NCBI GenBank assembly: GCA_034509495.1
Contig: CM067507.1
Location: 7,731,468-7,795,467 of the forward strand
DNA: 64,000 bases
Reading direction: 5' to 3'
Source: Acestrorhynchus altus
Lineage: Eukaryota; Chordata; Actinopteri; Characiformes; Acestrorhynchidae
Position numbers and translations under genes: made by a program. The notes below the pieces were generated by a model. It was not told the origin of the DNA and ran no database searches. It was given only the letters and a program-made list of their open reading frames with translations. Positions 46,129 to 58,348 of the stretch are shown here, piece by piece. Numbering within the stretch: position 1 is the stretch's first letter; the number at the start of each line of letters is the position of its first letter.

Positions 46129-46739
46129 TTATATTTCTTGTTTCTTATAAATATTATTTTCTGTAATTTTACTGTTTTTGTGAGCATATTTTTGTTCACT
46201 CAATGTAAACAAACAAATAAAAGAATAACAGCAGCACTTGTTTGTATCTGCAAATATTTCTGTGCATGTGAACATATGTGAATTTCCTACAATTTGGTTT
46301 TTCCTACAATTAGTTTTAAGCAATTTTAGTAATTTGGCAAAGCATACTAAAAATGAGAGTGCTTTACATCATGTGTAGTTGGTTAGAACAAAATCAGGAT
46401 TGCAGTTGCAGTGCTTCATTTTAGATTTATGATGTATTTTGCAGTTTGGGTGTGTGGTTTTGTATTTTGATCAAACCAGCCGAGTTTACAAAATTGTGTT
46501 TTAGCAATTGGAAAAGAAACTTTAGCAATTCTCAGTCCTCTACCTCAATCTTTTGTTAGGGCTGCCAATTCAAGTTCAGAATGTTATTAGACCAAATGAT
46601 TGTTTGGAAACCATTGCAAATTTGTTGCACAGCTTGGAAGATACTATACTAAAAGGAGCATAAAAGGGAACACAACGTTGTTGGGTTGATTAGTATCTGA
46701 AGCATCAGCAGTTGTTTGGCTTGCTTACAAGCTCAAAAT

Positions 46740-47135
46740 GGCCAGAAATAAGTTTCATTAAAGGCCCATCAGTCTATTGTGCTAAGAAAGGAAGGCTACT
46801 CAGTGCAAGATATGGCAAACAAACTGAAAACATCTTACAATACAGTTAATTATTCCCTTCAGAGAGTAGCACGGACTGGCTCTAATAAGGACAGAAAAAG
46901 GAGTGCGAGGCCCCTACGCACAACAGTGCAAAATGATAAATATCTTAATTGTGCCGTTTGAGATAAAGACATCTCGCAGCTTCTCGACTGAGAGCTGCAC
47001 TAACTGAAACCCAACAAACAACTTCAGCATCAACATTCAAGAGGTGATCTCAGGTTGCTGGACTTCATGAAAGAAGTGCCAAGAACATTCTGTACACTGG
47101 CCAGTAAAAAGAACATTTGTGAAACACAAAAACAC
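46740..47135 (+). pseudogene. Tc1-like transposase N-terminal remnant
   Basis: Plus strand reads MARNKF then, shifted, SIVLRKEGYSVQDMANKLKT and YSLQRVARTGSNKDRKRSAR, the two helix-turn-helix parts joined by the usual GRPR-like linker. It continues ALTETQQTTSASTF and SGCWTS-type text near 47060. The catalytic domain is not recognisable, and ends were not delimited. Confidence 0.72.
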
Positions 47136-47571
47136 CAACAGGAAAATATCACCTGAATGATGATCCAAAGTCTGGGAGGACGACCATGCCTGAAGCTCCT
47201 ACTTCTTCCTATAGATATGAGTTTTCACAGACAACCATGTCATCTCCATCCTGTTCCTCAGTACCATGCCTCTGTTCATCTAGGGGGGTTTGGCCTTCTA
47301 GCTCAAAGCAAAGGCTGCGCAGGCCATGTACTTTTTTCTTCAGTTGTACACTTACAATCCACAAGTGTCAAATTCATTGGTCTATTTATTGCAATTTTAT
47401 ATGCATGGAAATGGTTGTGGTGAGGCTCAGGTAATTACTCTAATTACCCAATGGGTTAGCACTAATATACATAAGTAAAGGTGAAAAAAAATAATATTAA
47501 ATTAATTCAAAATAAATATTCAGAAATAGGATCTGAAGGAATCCTCTATTATGTGTTTATATATAAAGAAT

Positions 47572-47588
47572 CAGAGAGAGAGAGGGAG

Positions 47589-47628
<40 letters not shown>
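47572..47628. repeat. (GA)n microsatellite
   Basis: About 57 bases of GA with GGAGGT interruptions. Confidence 0.95.
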
Positions 47629-47630
<2 letters not shown>

Positions 47631-48398
47631 CAGGTAAGTACTATGGTTGAAAATGTTACTAATTTTCTACTGCAGTCAAATTTGATCTTTCTGACTAATT
47701 TACAGTCCTTCTTTAATGATGTTCTGAAAAGCTGATGAAACTGAGATGTTCATTATGATCTGGAGTATGCATCTGAGAAACCAATCATATTGGAAATTTT
47801 TATAAAAGATCAGTTTAGAAAATCCATTCCAATTTCAACATTTAGAATCAGAATCATTCATGATTACTTTATTAATGGTGCATGCAAAACAGGGAAAAGC
47901 ATAACAGCTCCACTAGGAACAAGCATACTACCACTGTGCTCTATGTGCTTAACGTCATATTAATCTGACAGTGGGTCTTATAAAGCACGTAGTCTTAACC
48001 TACTAGAGCTACCTGGTCTTTGCACAGCTTCTTCTTGCCTTCTGAACAGAGCAGGATGCAATTAGCACTCAGGATTTAATGAATGTTTATATTTACTTCT
48101 GATGCAAAATTTCTGAAAGACACTTGGGAATGTGTGATCTAGAGTACATAAACAGAACTGATGTTCTCGGTGAGAACGTCTTGGAAGAAATCATGAGCAG
48201 GACAGAAGCCCCAAAATACAGACATTTCTAAGCTTGTCATAAAGTAATCAAGCAACTACTTCTAAAGAGAAGACAATTGAACTGTGCATCTGTAAATGAA
48301 CATCGGTGTGCCATACAGAGTGTGTGTGTGTGTGGGTCTGGTTCTGTGATGCGTTTCATCATTAGGCTCACACAGCATATTCAGCAATTAGAAACAGA

Positions 48399-48400
48399 TC

Positions 48401-48435
<35 letters not shown>
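48399..48435. repeat. (CT)n microsatellite
   Basis: About 36 bases of CT. Confidence 0.95.
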
Positions 48436-48436
<1 letters not shown>

Positions 48437-48565
48437 ACTGTAGAATTATTCATGTGGTATATTCATCGGGCAAATTAATTGTTCTTTTGCTTTCAGTTCA
48501 TCAGAATGTGATGAGGCAACAAAAGTGGGAGTAATTTTCTAAACACACGTCTCCTGTAGTGGACC

Positions 48566-48566
48566 C

Positions 48567-48643
<77 letters not shown>
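48566..48643. repeat. (GT)n microsatellite
   Basis: About 77 bases of GT with one GCGT interruption. Confidence 0.96.
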
Positions 48644-48645
<2 letters not shown>

Positions 48646-48793
48646 GACTTGCTGGAGTGTACTGAGTTGTCCTATTCTTGTCGACTCACCTTGTATATGT
48701 TCCTTCTGTTTGTTATTCTAAGTAAAGCTGAGGAACAGAAGAAAACATGCACCAAAAAAGAAACGTCTAAAAGCGGAGACTAATACATACACA

Positions 48794-48821
48794 TTCAGTT
48801 CAGTTCAGTTCAGTTCAGTTC
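48794..48821. repeat. (CAGTT)n repeat
   Basis: Five-base unit CAGTT repeated about five times. Confidence 0.9.
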
Positions 48822-48939
48822 ATGTACTTTAGGTTTAGGTTACAATAAATGAAGGAGATTTATACTTGCTTTATGTTGCTGTGCCCTTAAAGTATCTGAT
48901 TATGAAATATACACTAGTCCTTCCTTTCTCCATAATATC

Positions 48940-49050
48940 CTATTACTCAACAACCATCTTCTTAAGACCCCACTACTCCATCACCATCTCCTCAACACCC
49001 AATTACTTCATCCTATCTGCTCAACACTCCACTTCATCTAAATAATGTTA
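48940..49050. repeat. Degenerate pyrimidine/CA minisatellite
   Basis: Three to four loose copies of a unit of about 29 bp containing ACTCCATCACCATCT and CTCAACAC. Confidence 0.5.
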
Positions 49051-49059
49051 CAACTATTT

Positions 49060-50434
49060 CAAATAAGTCCACCCTACACCAAAGAAATACCCACATGAAC
49101 ACAAACATGCTCATTCGTTGTTGGGAATGGTTTCTTGACATGTGTTCCTGTCTGAATTGCTGACTTGCTAAGTCACTAAAATTCATACAAGTATGTTTGA
49201 AAAGATCATTCCTTCAATGGAAACCTTTGAACCTCAGTTAAAGTTTACTGTCATTAATCTGGCACATGTAATTACAGCTATACTGTGATGAAGTATGAAG
49301 ATTCTGATTAGAATTGCATAAAATGAACTAAAGACCAGATCAAATGTAAACATCTACCGAACTAAACTATACAGACATTGAGAAGCCAACAAAATATTCT
49401 TTTATTATACACTGAACCTAAATGTTTCTCAGGAACAAATCTACCTCTAAAGACTATACATTTGTTCACTGTCATGTGATGTCCTTAGAAAAATTACCAG
49501 TTTCAGATCCCACCGAGACAAATCTGTCTCTCAGTGGGAAGGAGTGAAAAGGAACAGTGATTCATGCTGTTGATAGAGTGTTTTTACAGCCCATAAAATT
49601 GCTAATTAGCAGCTACTGTAACCAAAACAAAGCTGGCTGCATTTTTCCTTCACCATAAACTAAACACCAAGAAGAAAATTAACCAATCACAATATGAATA
49701 TGTAGGTCTTTGCAAATGAAATTGTCTTTATTTTGTTTGTTTTCTAAATCATACGTTTAGAAGACAATTATTGACAAATAAATTAGCAATTAGACAGATT
49801 AGTAATGGATGTAGAAAACAGGCAAAAACTGAAAATGTCTAGAAAGTGTTTCCCAGGAACAGTCTGGCAATCGGGTGTAAAGGAATTCTCCCAGTGCACT
49901 GATCCTGGTTATCACTGATTAACATTGATTATGTTCATCTACAGATCTACAGTGGACCCTGTCAAAGGGTGGCTATATTGCATCGATAAGTCACAGCTGT
50001 TGTGACCTACTCAGTATGGCTGATTATTGTATGACATCCCATTCTGAATCCAAACACTTCAAATATAAACTCAAAGGTTTGGAACTGAATCCACAGAGTG
50101 CTGATGACTTTTCTGTACTACGCACTTCAGCATTCAGCAACCTTTATGTGGTCTGATATTTCCAAGCAGGGATGCCGTGGTGCCTAAAGGCTTCCACTTT
50201 TCACTATCACCACTCACAGCCGAGCTTTTTCAGTGACCTCTTTAGAACAAACCATTCTTTCCCTAATGCTCATAAAGGCAGACTGCATGGCTAGCTGCTT
50301 TATTTTATACACTGGTAGTAATGAGACTGAATGAAACACCTGTACTCAATGATTAAGGTTATGATAAGGACATCCCCTAAACATAAGTCCAACACTGAAT
50401 ATGATTTATGCACCATGCATTTAAAACAGAAAAG

Positions 50435-50474
<40 letters not shown>

Positions 50475-51090
50475 ACTCTGTCACCTGACCTAGCGACTGT
50501 GAATACGAGCAGCGCAGCTTGAGCAAGAAAAGTGCTATAAATTCAAGTGATTTGTGGACAATTACACTAATACAAAAGTGATGCATAAAGGTCCCTGTGT
50601 GAAGAGACAGCCTTGCCCTCGTCTAAACAGGTTACACTTCATTTTCTGGTCTGTTAGCTTTACGTTTTATTCAAAATGCTTTTATTTGGAGGCAGATTCT
50701 GAAATGTTCCTGCAGACAAGATTCTGTGTTTTCAAATAGAATTAGCTGTTTAACATCAGAACTGGGAGAGTGTAAAGGCAGCGTGAGTGACAGGCCTTTT
50801 AATTAATGTTTACCATGTAACTTTCTGTCTCAGTAAAGTACTGAAACGAACTGGTTAGATTTTCTCTTGTATTTTGTAGCTGATATAGTATTGTGTGGAT
50901 GTTAATGAGTTGCACTAGGTAATCTAAATAACAATTACTGCATTGTCTTGTGCATCTGCAGAATTATCACAATTAAACATGAACATGATATTATTATGAA
51001 GCACTGATATTATTTATAGCGCCTTTCCTGTTTTAGTCACATGACTTTTCCATTGCAGGTCTGTTCAGCTGCGTCTCAGTGAAATTTAAA
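49060..51090. other. Non-coding stretch, nothing recognised
   Basis: AT-rich unique-looking DNA, apart from a (GT) tract of about 34 bases at 50438-50471. Short reading frames show no family features. Confidence 0.5.
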
Positions 51091-51094
51091 GATA

Positions 51095-51425
51095 TTAAAG
51101 CAACATTATTCAATACTTTGACTTCAAAATAACACTGTCAATATCATGCTGATGCTCCACTGATTTGTAAAAGAGATAACAGCATTTGTATCATTTGTAC
51201 TCTGGGCTCAGCACTGTAAACCTCTCACAGGAACTGCTTAATTCAAGTCACATTTGTCCAAAATACCTCAGTCCACATGATTCTTTTACATCAGATGCCA
51301 ACTATTCATTTCAAATGCATGTGGAAGGCTCGTCCAGTAACACTAGCTTAAAACTAGCTTAAAAGCTCATATTCCACTTTTCCACTGTAGGGGGAGCCCA
51401 GGAACTAGAAATGCCAATTCTTGCA
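51095..51425 (-). repeat. Dispersed repeat with GCTCCTGGGCT-like core, copy 3
   Basis: On the minus strand: CTAGTTCCTGGGCTCCCCCT, GTGGAAAAGTGGAATATGAG, GTGCTGAGCCCAGAGTAC and TAATGTTGCTTTAATATC. Matches copies at 17010 and 21310 in content and order. Confidence 0.55.
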
Positions 51426-52294
51426 AAATCTGTAAATTACTGAAAAAGACATGTGTTTAAGGCTATTGATTAATATATACAGTAGTTCGTAGTTGTTACT
51501 GAATTTTAGAATTCAATACTACGGACTCCATACACAAAATACTATCGTGAGTTCCCGATAAAAATCGCTGTCATGATTACACTCACTAATTGCACATTTT
51601 ACAGTCATATGTGTATATTTTGTGTACAATCCATAGACATACAAGTAAGTAAGGGAGCCACTGGATGGAAAAACGATACAAATTTAATGAGAAAAAGGCT
51701 GCATGCAACAAAAGATAGGATGTGGCATTTGATATGAATGTGGTTGTAACTAGGTATTAGGATAGTGAGGTCTGGAACTCACACCTCTTGGCATGACACA
51801 GTTTGTCCAAAATAGCTGAAGGAAACAGCAGCTTTGGTGTTGGATAAGTAGGAGCAGCCTCTTTACCTAAACCTTATCTAAAACTACAGCTAATAAGTAA
51901 ACCAGTGAGTGCAAATGAATAATCATCTGCTTCTAAACAAAATATTTTCTTGCAACAAGCAACTTGTTTATTAATCTCACCCCCTGCTGGAGGAATATCT
52001 GCAACACAGAGCCACAACTAAGCTCACAGACTTGCTTATAAAAATAGGTTAACTCTATTAACTCTATTATATCAATAATCACCAAAATGCAATTACATCA
52101 CCCAGGCCTACCACCGAGATGATGTTTCCAGAAAACAAAAAATAAAATAATCTCATTACAGTCTGAGAGACATAGTTAATCATATGCAAATAATACATTT
52201 TTTGAAGTCAAACATTGGTGGACCACCCTCAATGAGTTATGTGGTCAGAAACTGACCAGTGTTGAATGGATGGAGGATGGACTATAAGTGTACA

Positions 52295-52560
52295 CCAGCT
52301 GGTGCATCTCAAAAGAATTTAATACTGGTTTTAAAAAAAGTTTTTTTTTTTGTTCAGAATTTAATTCAAACATTTTTGAAATCATATATTTTATATTCAT
52401 TACATTTAAAGTGATCAAATCCAAGCTTTTCAAGATTTTGTTTTAATTCTGATAGTTATTAGTAATTTTACTAAAACCTGAATTAAAATACTGTAATGTG
52501 AGATTCTGGATTTCAGATTTTCTGGAGCTATAATCCATCCTGATCAACAGTAATGAAGGT
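52295..52560. repeat. Possible Tc1-terminal MITE fragment
   Basis: GTGCATCTCAAAAGAATTTA at the left and repeated GAATTTAATTCAAACAT / TTTAATTCTGATAGTT segments resemble the terminal regions of a known fish Tc1 family, without transposase. The right end is uncertain. Confidence 0.35.
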
Positions 52561-52658
52561 GTGATATATGTCACATTATGTGCGCAATGATTACAAACCC
52601 GCCTAGCTTGTGCATCTTCAAATCCCCAGACTACAGGGAGTTTAAGAGGGTGTGTGTG

Positions 52659-52676
52659 AGAGAAAGAGAGAGATAG

Positions 52677-52734
<58 letters not shown>

Positions 52735-52849
52735 GTTTAATGAATAGTTTAGGCTTATTAAGCTTCCTATGATTACGGATCATACAGGTGAGAACGAACA
52801 CACGCCTACGTGCAACAATGGAAAATACACAAGCATACTCTCTGCTGAG

Positions 52850-52921
<72 letters not shown>

Positions 52922-53010
52922 CCAGATGGTGGGGATAGGTGTTTGCTGGACCTTAGCACGAGAGGTAATTGCAATGAGGCAAATATCCTAACTAATGTCC
53001 AGGCGAACAT

Positions 53011-53060
<50 letters not shown>
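52659..53060. repeat. Cluster of (GA)n, (CA)n and (GA)n microsatellites
   Basis: (GA) at 52659-52732, (CA) at 52850-52920 with an AAACAAAC break, and (GA) at 53013-53060. Confidence 0.95.
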
Positions 53061-53062
<2 letters not shown>

Positions 53063-53504
53063 AGAAATAACAGCACTGCAATGCAGTCATGTTTCATTTT
53101 CAAATACACAGTCCCTAATCAGAGTGTGAATTCTGGCATCAGTCCAGTAGCCAAGGGTTAAAGGCCATGGGCTGAGAGATTACTGCGAACAAGCATGATC
53201 AGTTGCTACAGATACCTGTTCAATTAACTCTTACATTTTACAAAGATCATCCTCTACATTACCCTGCAGACTGTTTACAGCTCAATACTATAACAATACA
53301 ATACTTCAATACTAGACAGTGACCTGTAGGGCTTTTATGTAAAACAACCCATTTGAGTAAAACTTCCTTCTTTACACCTGATACAATCTACATGCATACT
53401 GGGCATGTTTCCCCCTCTCTCACTGTCAGTGTGTTGTCTTTCACCCTTAACTACCTCTCTTTCACCTATATATTTTATACACACCTGCCAGGCCTCAGTG
53501 CTGT

Positions 53505-53960
53505 CAAGTTTTATTCAAATCAAATCAAGTTTTATTGTCACATCACATTACACAGGTGTAAGGGTGAGTGAAAAAAACAGTAGAGCTGTAAAACAGATGC
53601 ATAAAAAACACAGAAGAAAACAAAAGTGAGAATAAAGATGCAAATATACCTCTATGTAATATAGTATTTACACTAAGTTACATTACACATAGAACATTGC
53701 ACTGAAACATACATTATTGCACTGTAGACGATCTGTGTATAGAGAAATAAAAGAATATAAAAGAATGTTTGCATTACATTTACATGCACTGGGTATAGAA
53801 TTAGATATCGCAGTGTGAGAAGGTGGTGGGAGGCAGTCTTTAGTAGGTGTAGTGGGAGAAAGTCTTTGATGGGTGCAGTGGGGGACAAGTCTTTAATGGG
53901 TGCAGTGGGAGGGTCTTTGGTGGGTGTAGTGTGACTGAGCAGCTAGTTGCTGCTAAGGTA
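53505..53960. repeat. Dispersed repeat with internal minisatellite
   Basis: Starts TTCAAATCAAATCAAGTTTT ATTGTCACAT, a wording common to many teleost repeat copies. Near 53820-53935 it contains four imperfect units of about 32 bp (GTGGGAG..AGTCTTTRRTGGGTG CAGT type). Confidence 0.6.
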
Positions 53961-54404
53961 GTGAGTAAAGTGCAGGTGCAGAAAGAGTAAGAGCGAGTCA
54001 CCGTAAGAGCAAGTTACCTTTTTCTGTGTTGCTGAGTGTTGGCCTGGTGCTACTGCTCACTCCTGCAGTACCACAGGATTATAGTGTCAGATTTGCCAGC
54101 TTGGTAATGATATAAAAATATTGTTAGATCTGTTTCTTTAATTAAACCTATAATAAAAAATCAAATAAAAGAGTTCTACCAATTTTGTTTAAAGTTATCA
54201 AAGCCAAATTATTTAAAGCAATAATACCTAAAATAATCATTGTGAAATTAACTTAACATTATATCTTGACAACCAAACTAGTCAAACCAAAATGATTGTT
54301 AACTTTATTTTAACAGTGAATTGTAACTGTGTTAATTTAAAGAGTCTTATTCAAGACTTTTATTTAAAGAGTCGTATTTTAATATTGATAAACACAGTTA
54401 CACA

Positions 54405-54865
54405 CAGACACTGTTACAAAATGACAAACACTAACTTAAACAAACACTGGTAAATACTCAGAAACACTGACCGATGGTAAATACTAAGAAACACTGCTAA
54501 ATACTGACAAGCACTGTAAAAAACTAACACTGACTAAACATTGTTTTCAGGGACAAACACTGACAAACACTATTAAACACTGACAAACACAAACACTGCT
54601 AAACACTTACAAATGCTAAATAAACTACAATGACAAACACCAAATACTGTCACAAACAGACAACTACTAAACACTCAAAAATATTAAACACGGATAAGCA
54701 CTAAACACTGACAAACACTGTAGACTCTGCTACACACCAACACTATATAATAATGAATATTAAGCACTGACAACATGGATAAATACTAAACACAGAGAAA
54801 CTCTAAACACTGACCAACACTAAACACTGACAAACCTAAACAGTATTAACAAAGATTTAAACACC
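54405..54865. repeat. Degenerate AAACACTGACA tandem array
   Basis: Over 25 imperfect copies of AAACACTGACA or CTAAACACTGACAAACA, units about 11-18 bp, over 460 bases. Confidence 0.88.
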
Positions 54866-55326
54866 ATTAAAAATATTGTCTGTAGAGTCCATATGGTATA
54901 AAAGAAGCTAAAAATAGCCTGTTTTAAGTTCATCATGGCTGTGTTTCAAGAACAAACATACACCGAATATCCAAAAGTAACCCAAAAGAAACCCCATCTA
55001 TTGAGTAAATTCTGCATTCTGCTAATTTGGCATGGGCATGCCTGTTTAATTTCATACACAGCTTGCTTACAGATATTTTATGATTGCTAACAAGCATTTA
55101 ACAATACTTCAGACACTTTTTCAAAACTCACAGCAGTAAATCTACCTCATACAAACAAACAAACAGCCAGTTAATATCCTGTTCAAAAGCACATATTCAT
55201 AACTAAATACCAACTCTGCCTTTCACTATGCAAACAACATTTTATCTCTGTTAAAACACAGCAAACCTGGCACAGATTCTCTATAACATAGACATAAACA
55301 TAAAGCCAATCACTGCACAACCACTG

Positions 55327-55700
55327 TGCCATGTCTGTCACTCATCAGTCCTGTCTCCCCTGTCTCCTTAGCACAGGGTTTGTGCTTGTTTTGTCAGTCT
55401 CCTCCCATTTCAACCTGTGTTTCATTTCTGCCCCTGCCCCTTTGTAATCAGTTGTTTCAGGTGTGTCCAATACCATGTTGTATTTAAGACCCCTTGTCCC
55501 ATCCTATCTTTGTCAGTCCACTGAAATGTTGTCTTTGAATGTAGTCAGTGTTCCTTTGTTTCTGTTGGTTAACGGTTTCTTTGTTAGTCTATTTTCTGTT
55601 AGTTTATTCAGTTTGACTTGAGCTTGGTGTATTTTACTTAAATCCTCAACCCCAGCGTTTGCTTCCACACCCTTGTCATCCCGTCCGTCCGTTCCTGACA
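55327..55700 (+). mobile_element. Solo LTR of an LTR retrotransposon
   Basis: A 374-bp block that begins TGCCATGTCTGTC and ends GTTCCTGACA (TG...CA) is flanked on both sides by the 5-bp direct repeat CACTG (55322-55326 and 55701-55705), the size expected for a retroelement target duplication. It contains a TATTTAAGAC promoter-like motif at about 55480 and pyrimidine-rich text typical of fish LTRs. No internal genes remain, so it is a recombined solo LTR. The element family is not identified. Confidence 0.78.
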
Positions 55701-56129
55701 CACTGTCAAAACAGTTGATGGCTTTAGAGAAACAGTATTATATATGTAATATTTTACTCCCTCCCAGCAAACAACAAACAGTATAACATTCATTGTTTTC
55801 TTATGATTCATTTCGATACATGGACATACAGGCTATGATACATTTGGACATAAAGGCTATGCAATGAGTGATATTACTCTAACATATTGTATGGAATGTA
55901 GATTAGACAAAAAAGGAGTCTGTGACTTGGAAATAGAACTGCAATTACAAACATAACACTATGTAACAATTAAAAAAAAATAGTTCCCAATTGTTAAGTG
56001 TGTTTTCATAATTGTTTGTGCCTTAAACGAAATGAAAAAAGTTATTATTCCCAGTAAACATTGTTTTTGTGCTAAATATTGACTTCAAGAAGCTTCTGGA
56101 ATTGTGAGAATTATCAAGAAGTTTATAGA

Positions 56130-56930
56130 ACTGTCCAGAACTTTCTGGGACTGCAGCTGAGGAGTGGAAGCCATACTACCCCAACCAAATTGACCTCAAC
56201 AATCTGATCAGAGACCTTGGTCTCACCAAGTCCAACGCTGAGCTTCTGACATCAAGGCTCAAACAATGGAACTTATTAGATGAAAGCGCCAAGTCACAGA
56301 TCAGAGGAAGTGTCACCAAGTTTTTTCCAGCTTCTTCGGTCATCAAGATGGACTGTGCTATTTAAGGTTATAGGTATCACCTTTTCATAGACAGTTCATG
56401 CAAGAGCTTCAAAGCCCTGCTGCTTCACAATGGGAACAAGTATCCATCTCTTCCTGTAGCTTACTTGGTGCACCTGAGAGAGGAATACACCAGTATAGAC
56501 CAGAATAGACCAAGATGTTGGTCGGTGCTTTGAAGTATGATGAGTACAGCTAGGGAGTTATCAGAGATTTAAAAATGGTATCATTACTGATGGGCCTCCA
56601 AAATGATTTTACAATGTATCCTTGCTTTATTTGGCTTTGGAACAGCCGGGATACTGAAGTGACTATCACAGGCGGGACTGGCCTCAGAAGACAGAGTTCT
56701 CTGTGGGGAAGAACAACGTAAAGTGGGAGCCACTGGTGGACCCCTGTAAGGTGCTGATGCCACCACTACACATCAAGTTGGGGCTCATAAAACAGTTTGG
56801 CTCTAGATAAGCAGTCGAGAGCTTTCAACTACCTCCAAGATCTTTTCCCAAAGCTGTCTGAAGCAAAGATCAAATCTGGTCTCTTCGTCGGACCACAAAT
56901 CAAGCAAATCAAGTGTGTAAATCTGCAATG
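56130..56930 (+). pseudogene. Decayed transposon-type ORF of unknown function
   Basis: Plus-strand pieces: WKPYYPNQIDLNNLIRDLGL, NAELLTSRLKQWNLLDES, then (shifted) HLFIDSSCKSFKALLLHNGN near 56385-56445 and YPSLPVAYLVHLREEY. Further on come KWEPLVDPCKVLMPPLHIKL near 56720-56780, then FNYLQDLFPKLSEAKIKSGL and FVGPQIKQIK to 56920. These are hallmarks of an uncharacterised repetitive protein family seen in many invertebrate and fish genomes. Several frameshifts and stops; the middle is rearranged. Confidence 0.72.
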
Positions 56931-57839
56931 CATATAGTGTTCTTAGTCTGACTGTATGAATGAGAACATGCAAAATGGACTATTTAACTTTCGTTGCCAT
57001 GGTCACAGAAGTGAAGTTTATGATGACTGTAGGCAATTCTGCATTTGTTTTAGACATACACAATAGGAATGTAACACTAAAAGGCTGGGAACAAAACTTG
57101 TGTTACGTTGTGTAATTAGCCTTGGTCCCATATGTGTAAAAATACACATATCAGCATGAAACTGAAACTGAAACTGTCTTGTTAATCTGAATGGTCTTCA
57201 GCATTCAGTCTTCGTGTTTTCATCCACATCACATCCGGTATTGTCCCTTGACATGCACAAGGGATAGAAAACGCTTGGCATGCCTAATCCACCCCTGGCA
57301 GTCTTCAGCTGAAACGTCTGGTGACTCTTTTCCCAATTATATTTCTACCCTACTGATGAGTTTTTGCGAGGTTTGCCTCGTCCACATAAATGTCCGATTG
57401 GCTTCCAACTCAGTGACTCTCTAAAAGAAATCAAACAGTATTTGAACACACTTTCAGTCTGTCCTTCTCTACATACTGTACTGTAATTCAGGTTTCCATG
57501 GGTGGCATTGTGTTAAACTTACTATATTACAAGATATAACAGGTATATAGGATAGAGACCATGCCTGGATATATTGGTGCCGGAGTTCCTTAACCCTTTC
57601 ACTGTTCCTTTCAAAAGGAACTGTTTACAATTGCAGTACAATGCTTTCCACATTGTGAAATACCCAGTTATTTTCTATTATTTTGGTTTGAATTCCTCTA
57701 AGATTTATTTCATCGTCAGTAATGACCATGTCTACAGTGGCATGCTCCTGGCCTTCACTCAGGAGTTTTCCCCTTCTGCCAGAGGGAGTCAGACAGTAAA
57801 GGAACAAAAAACAGCATATGTATTAGAAGTGGGACTGGT

Positions 57840-58115
57840 GTGCTCCAGTAACTATAAGATATAGCATCAGTAGAAATATACTTGTAAAATGTATTCTGGA
57901 TAAGGGAAGCCACATTTGACCGTCTGAGGTTAGGCTGCACTTCCACCAGCCTCTCTCAGTGATAGATCATGGTTTATCACATGGTCTATGATGGTGGCTC
58001 TAATTTCATCAATGACAATAGTTCCTAGCCTTTGTTGAACACCACTACACATTCTTACTCCTCTCCCTCTCCCTTGCCCTGGCCAAACTATTCCTCTTCC
58101 TTGTCTAGACATCTT
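57840..58115 (-). pseudogene. IS630-like transposase N-terminal fragment, second copy
   Basis: The minus strand reads GQGRGRGVRMCSG, DEIRATIIDHVINHDLSLRE, then after a frameshift VQPNLRRSNVASLIQ. This matches the DHVINHG...REAG-VQPN helix-turn-helix of the copy at 44935. The catalytic domain is absent. Confidence 0.7.
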
Positions 58116-58317
58116 TCCTCTGTCACTCTCTCTGCTGCTCTGTCCACACTGACCAGACTCAGTCCAAACAAGCCCCTGTTTTTTTTACGTGTCCATGTCA
58201 CAGATAGCACCTGGCTGTGTCTCCACACAGCATCAGCTGTGGTTTGTCTATTACTGCAATTTGTTTCAATAACCTGTACATGCAAAAATGTCTATTACAT
58301 TAATAGCGTTTCACCAG

Positions 58318-58348
<31 letters not shown>

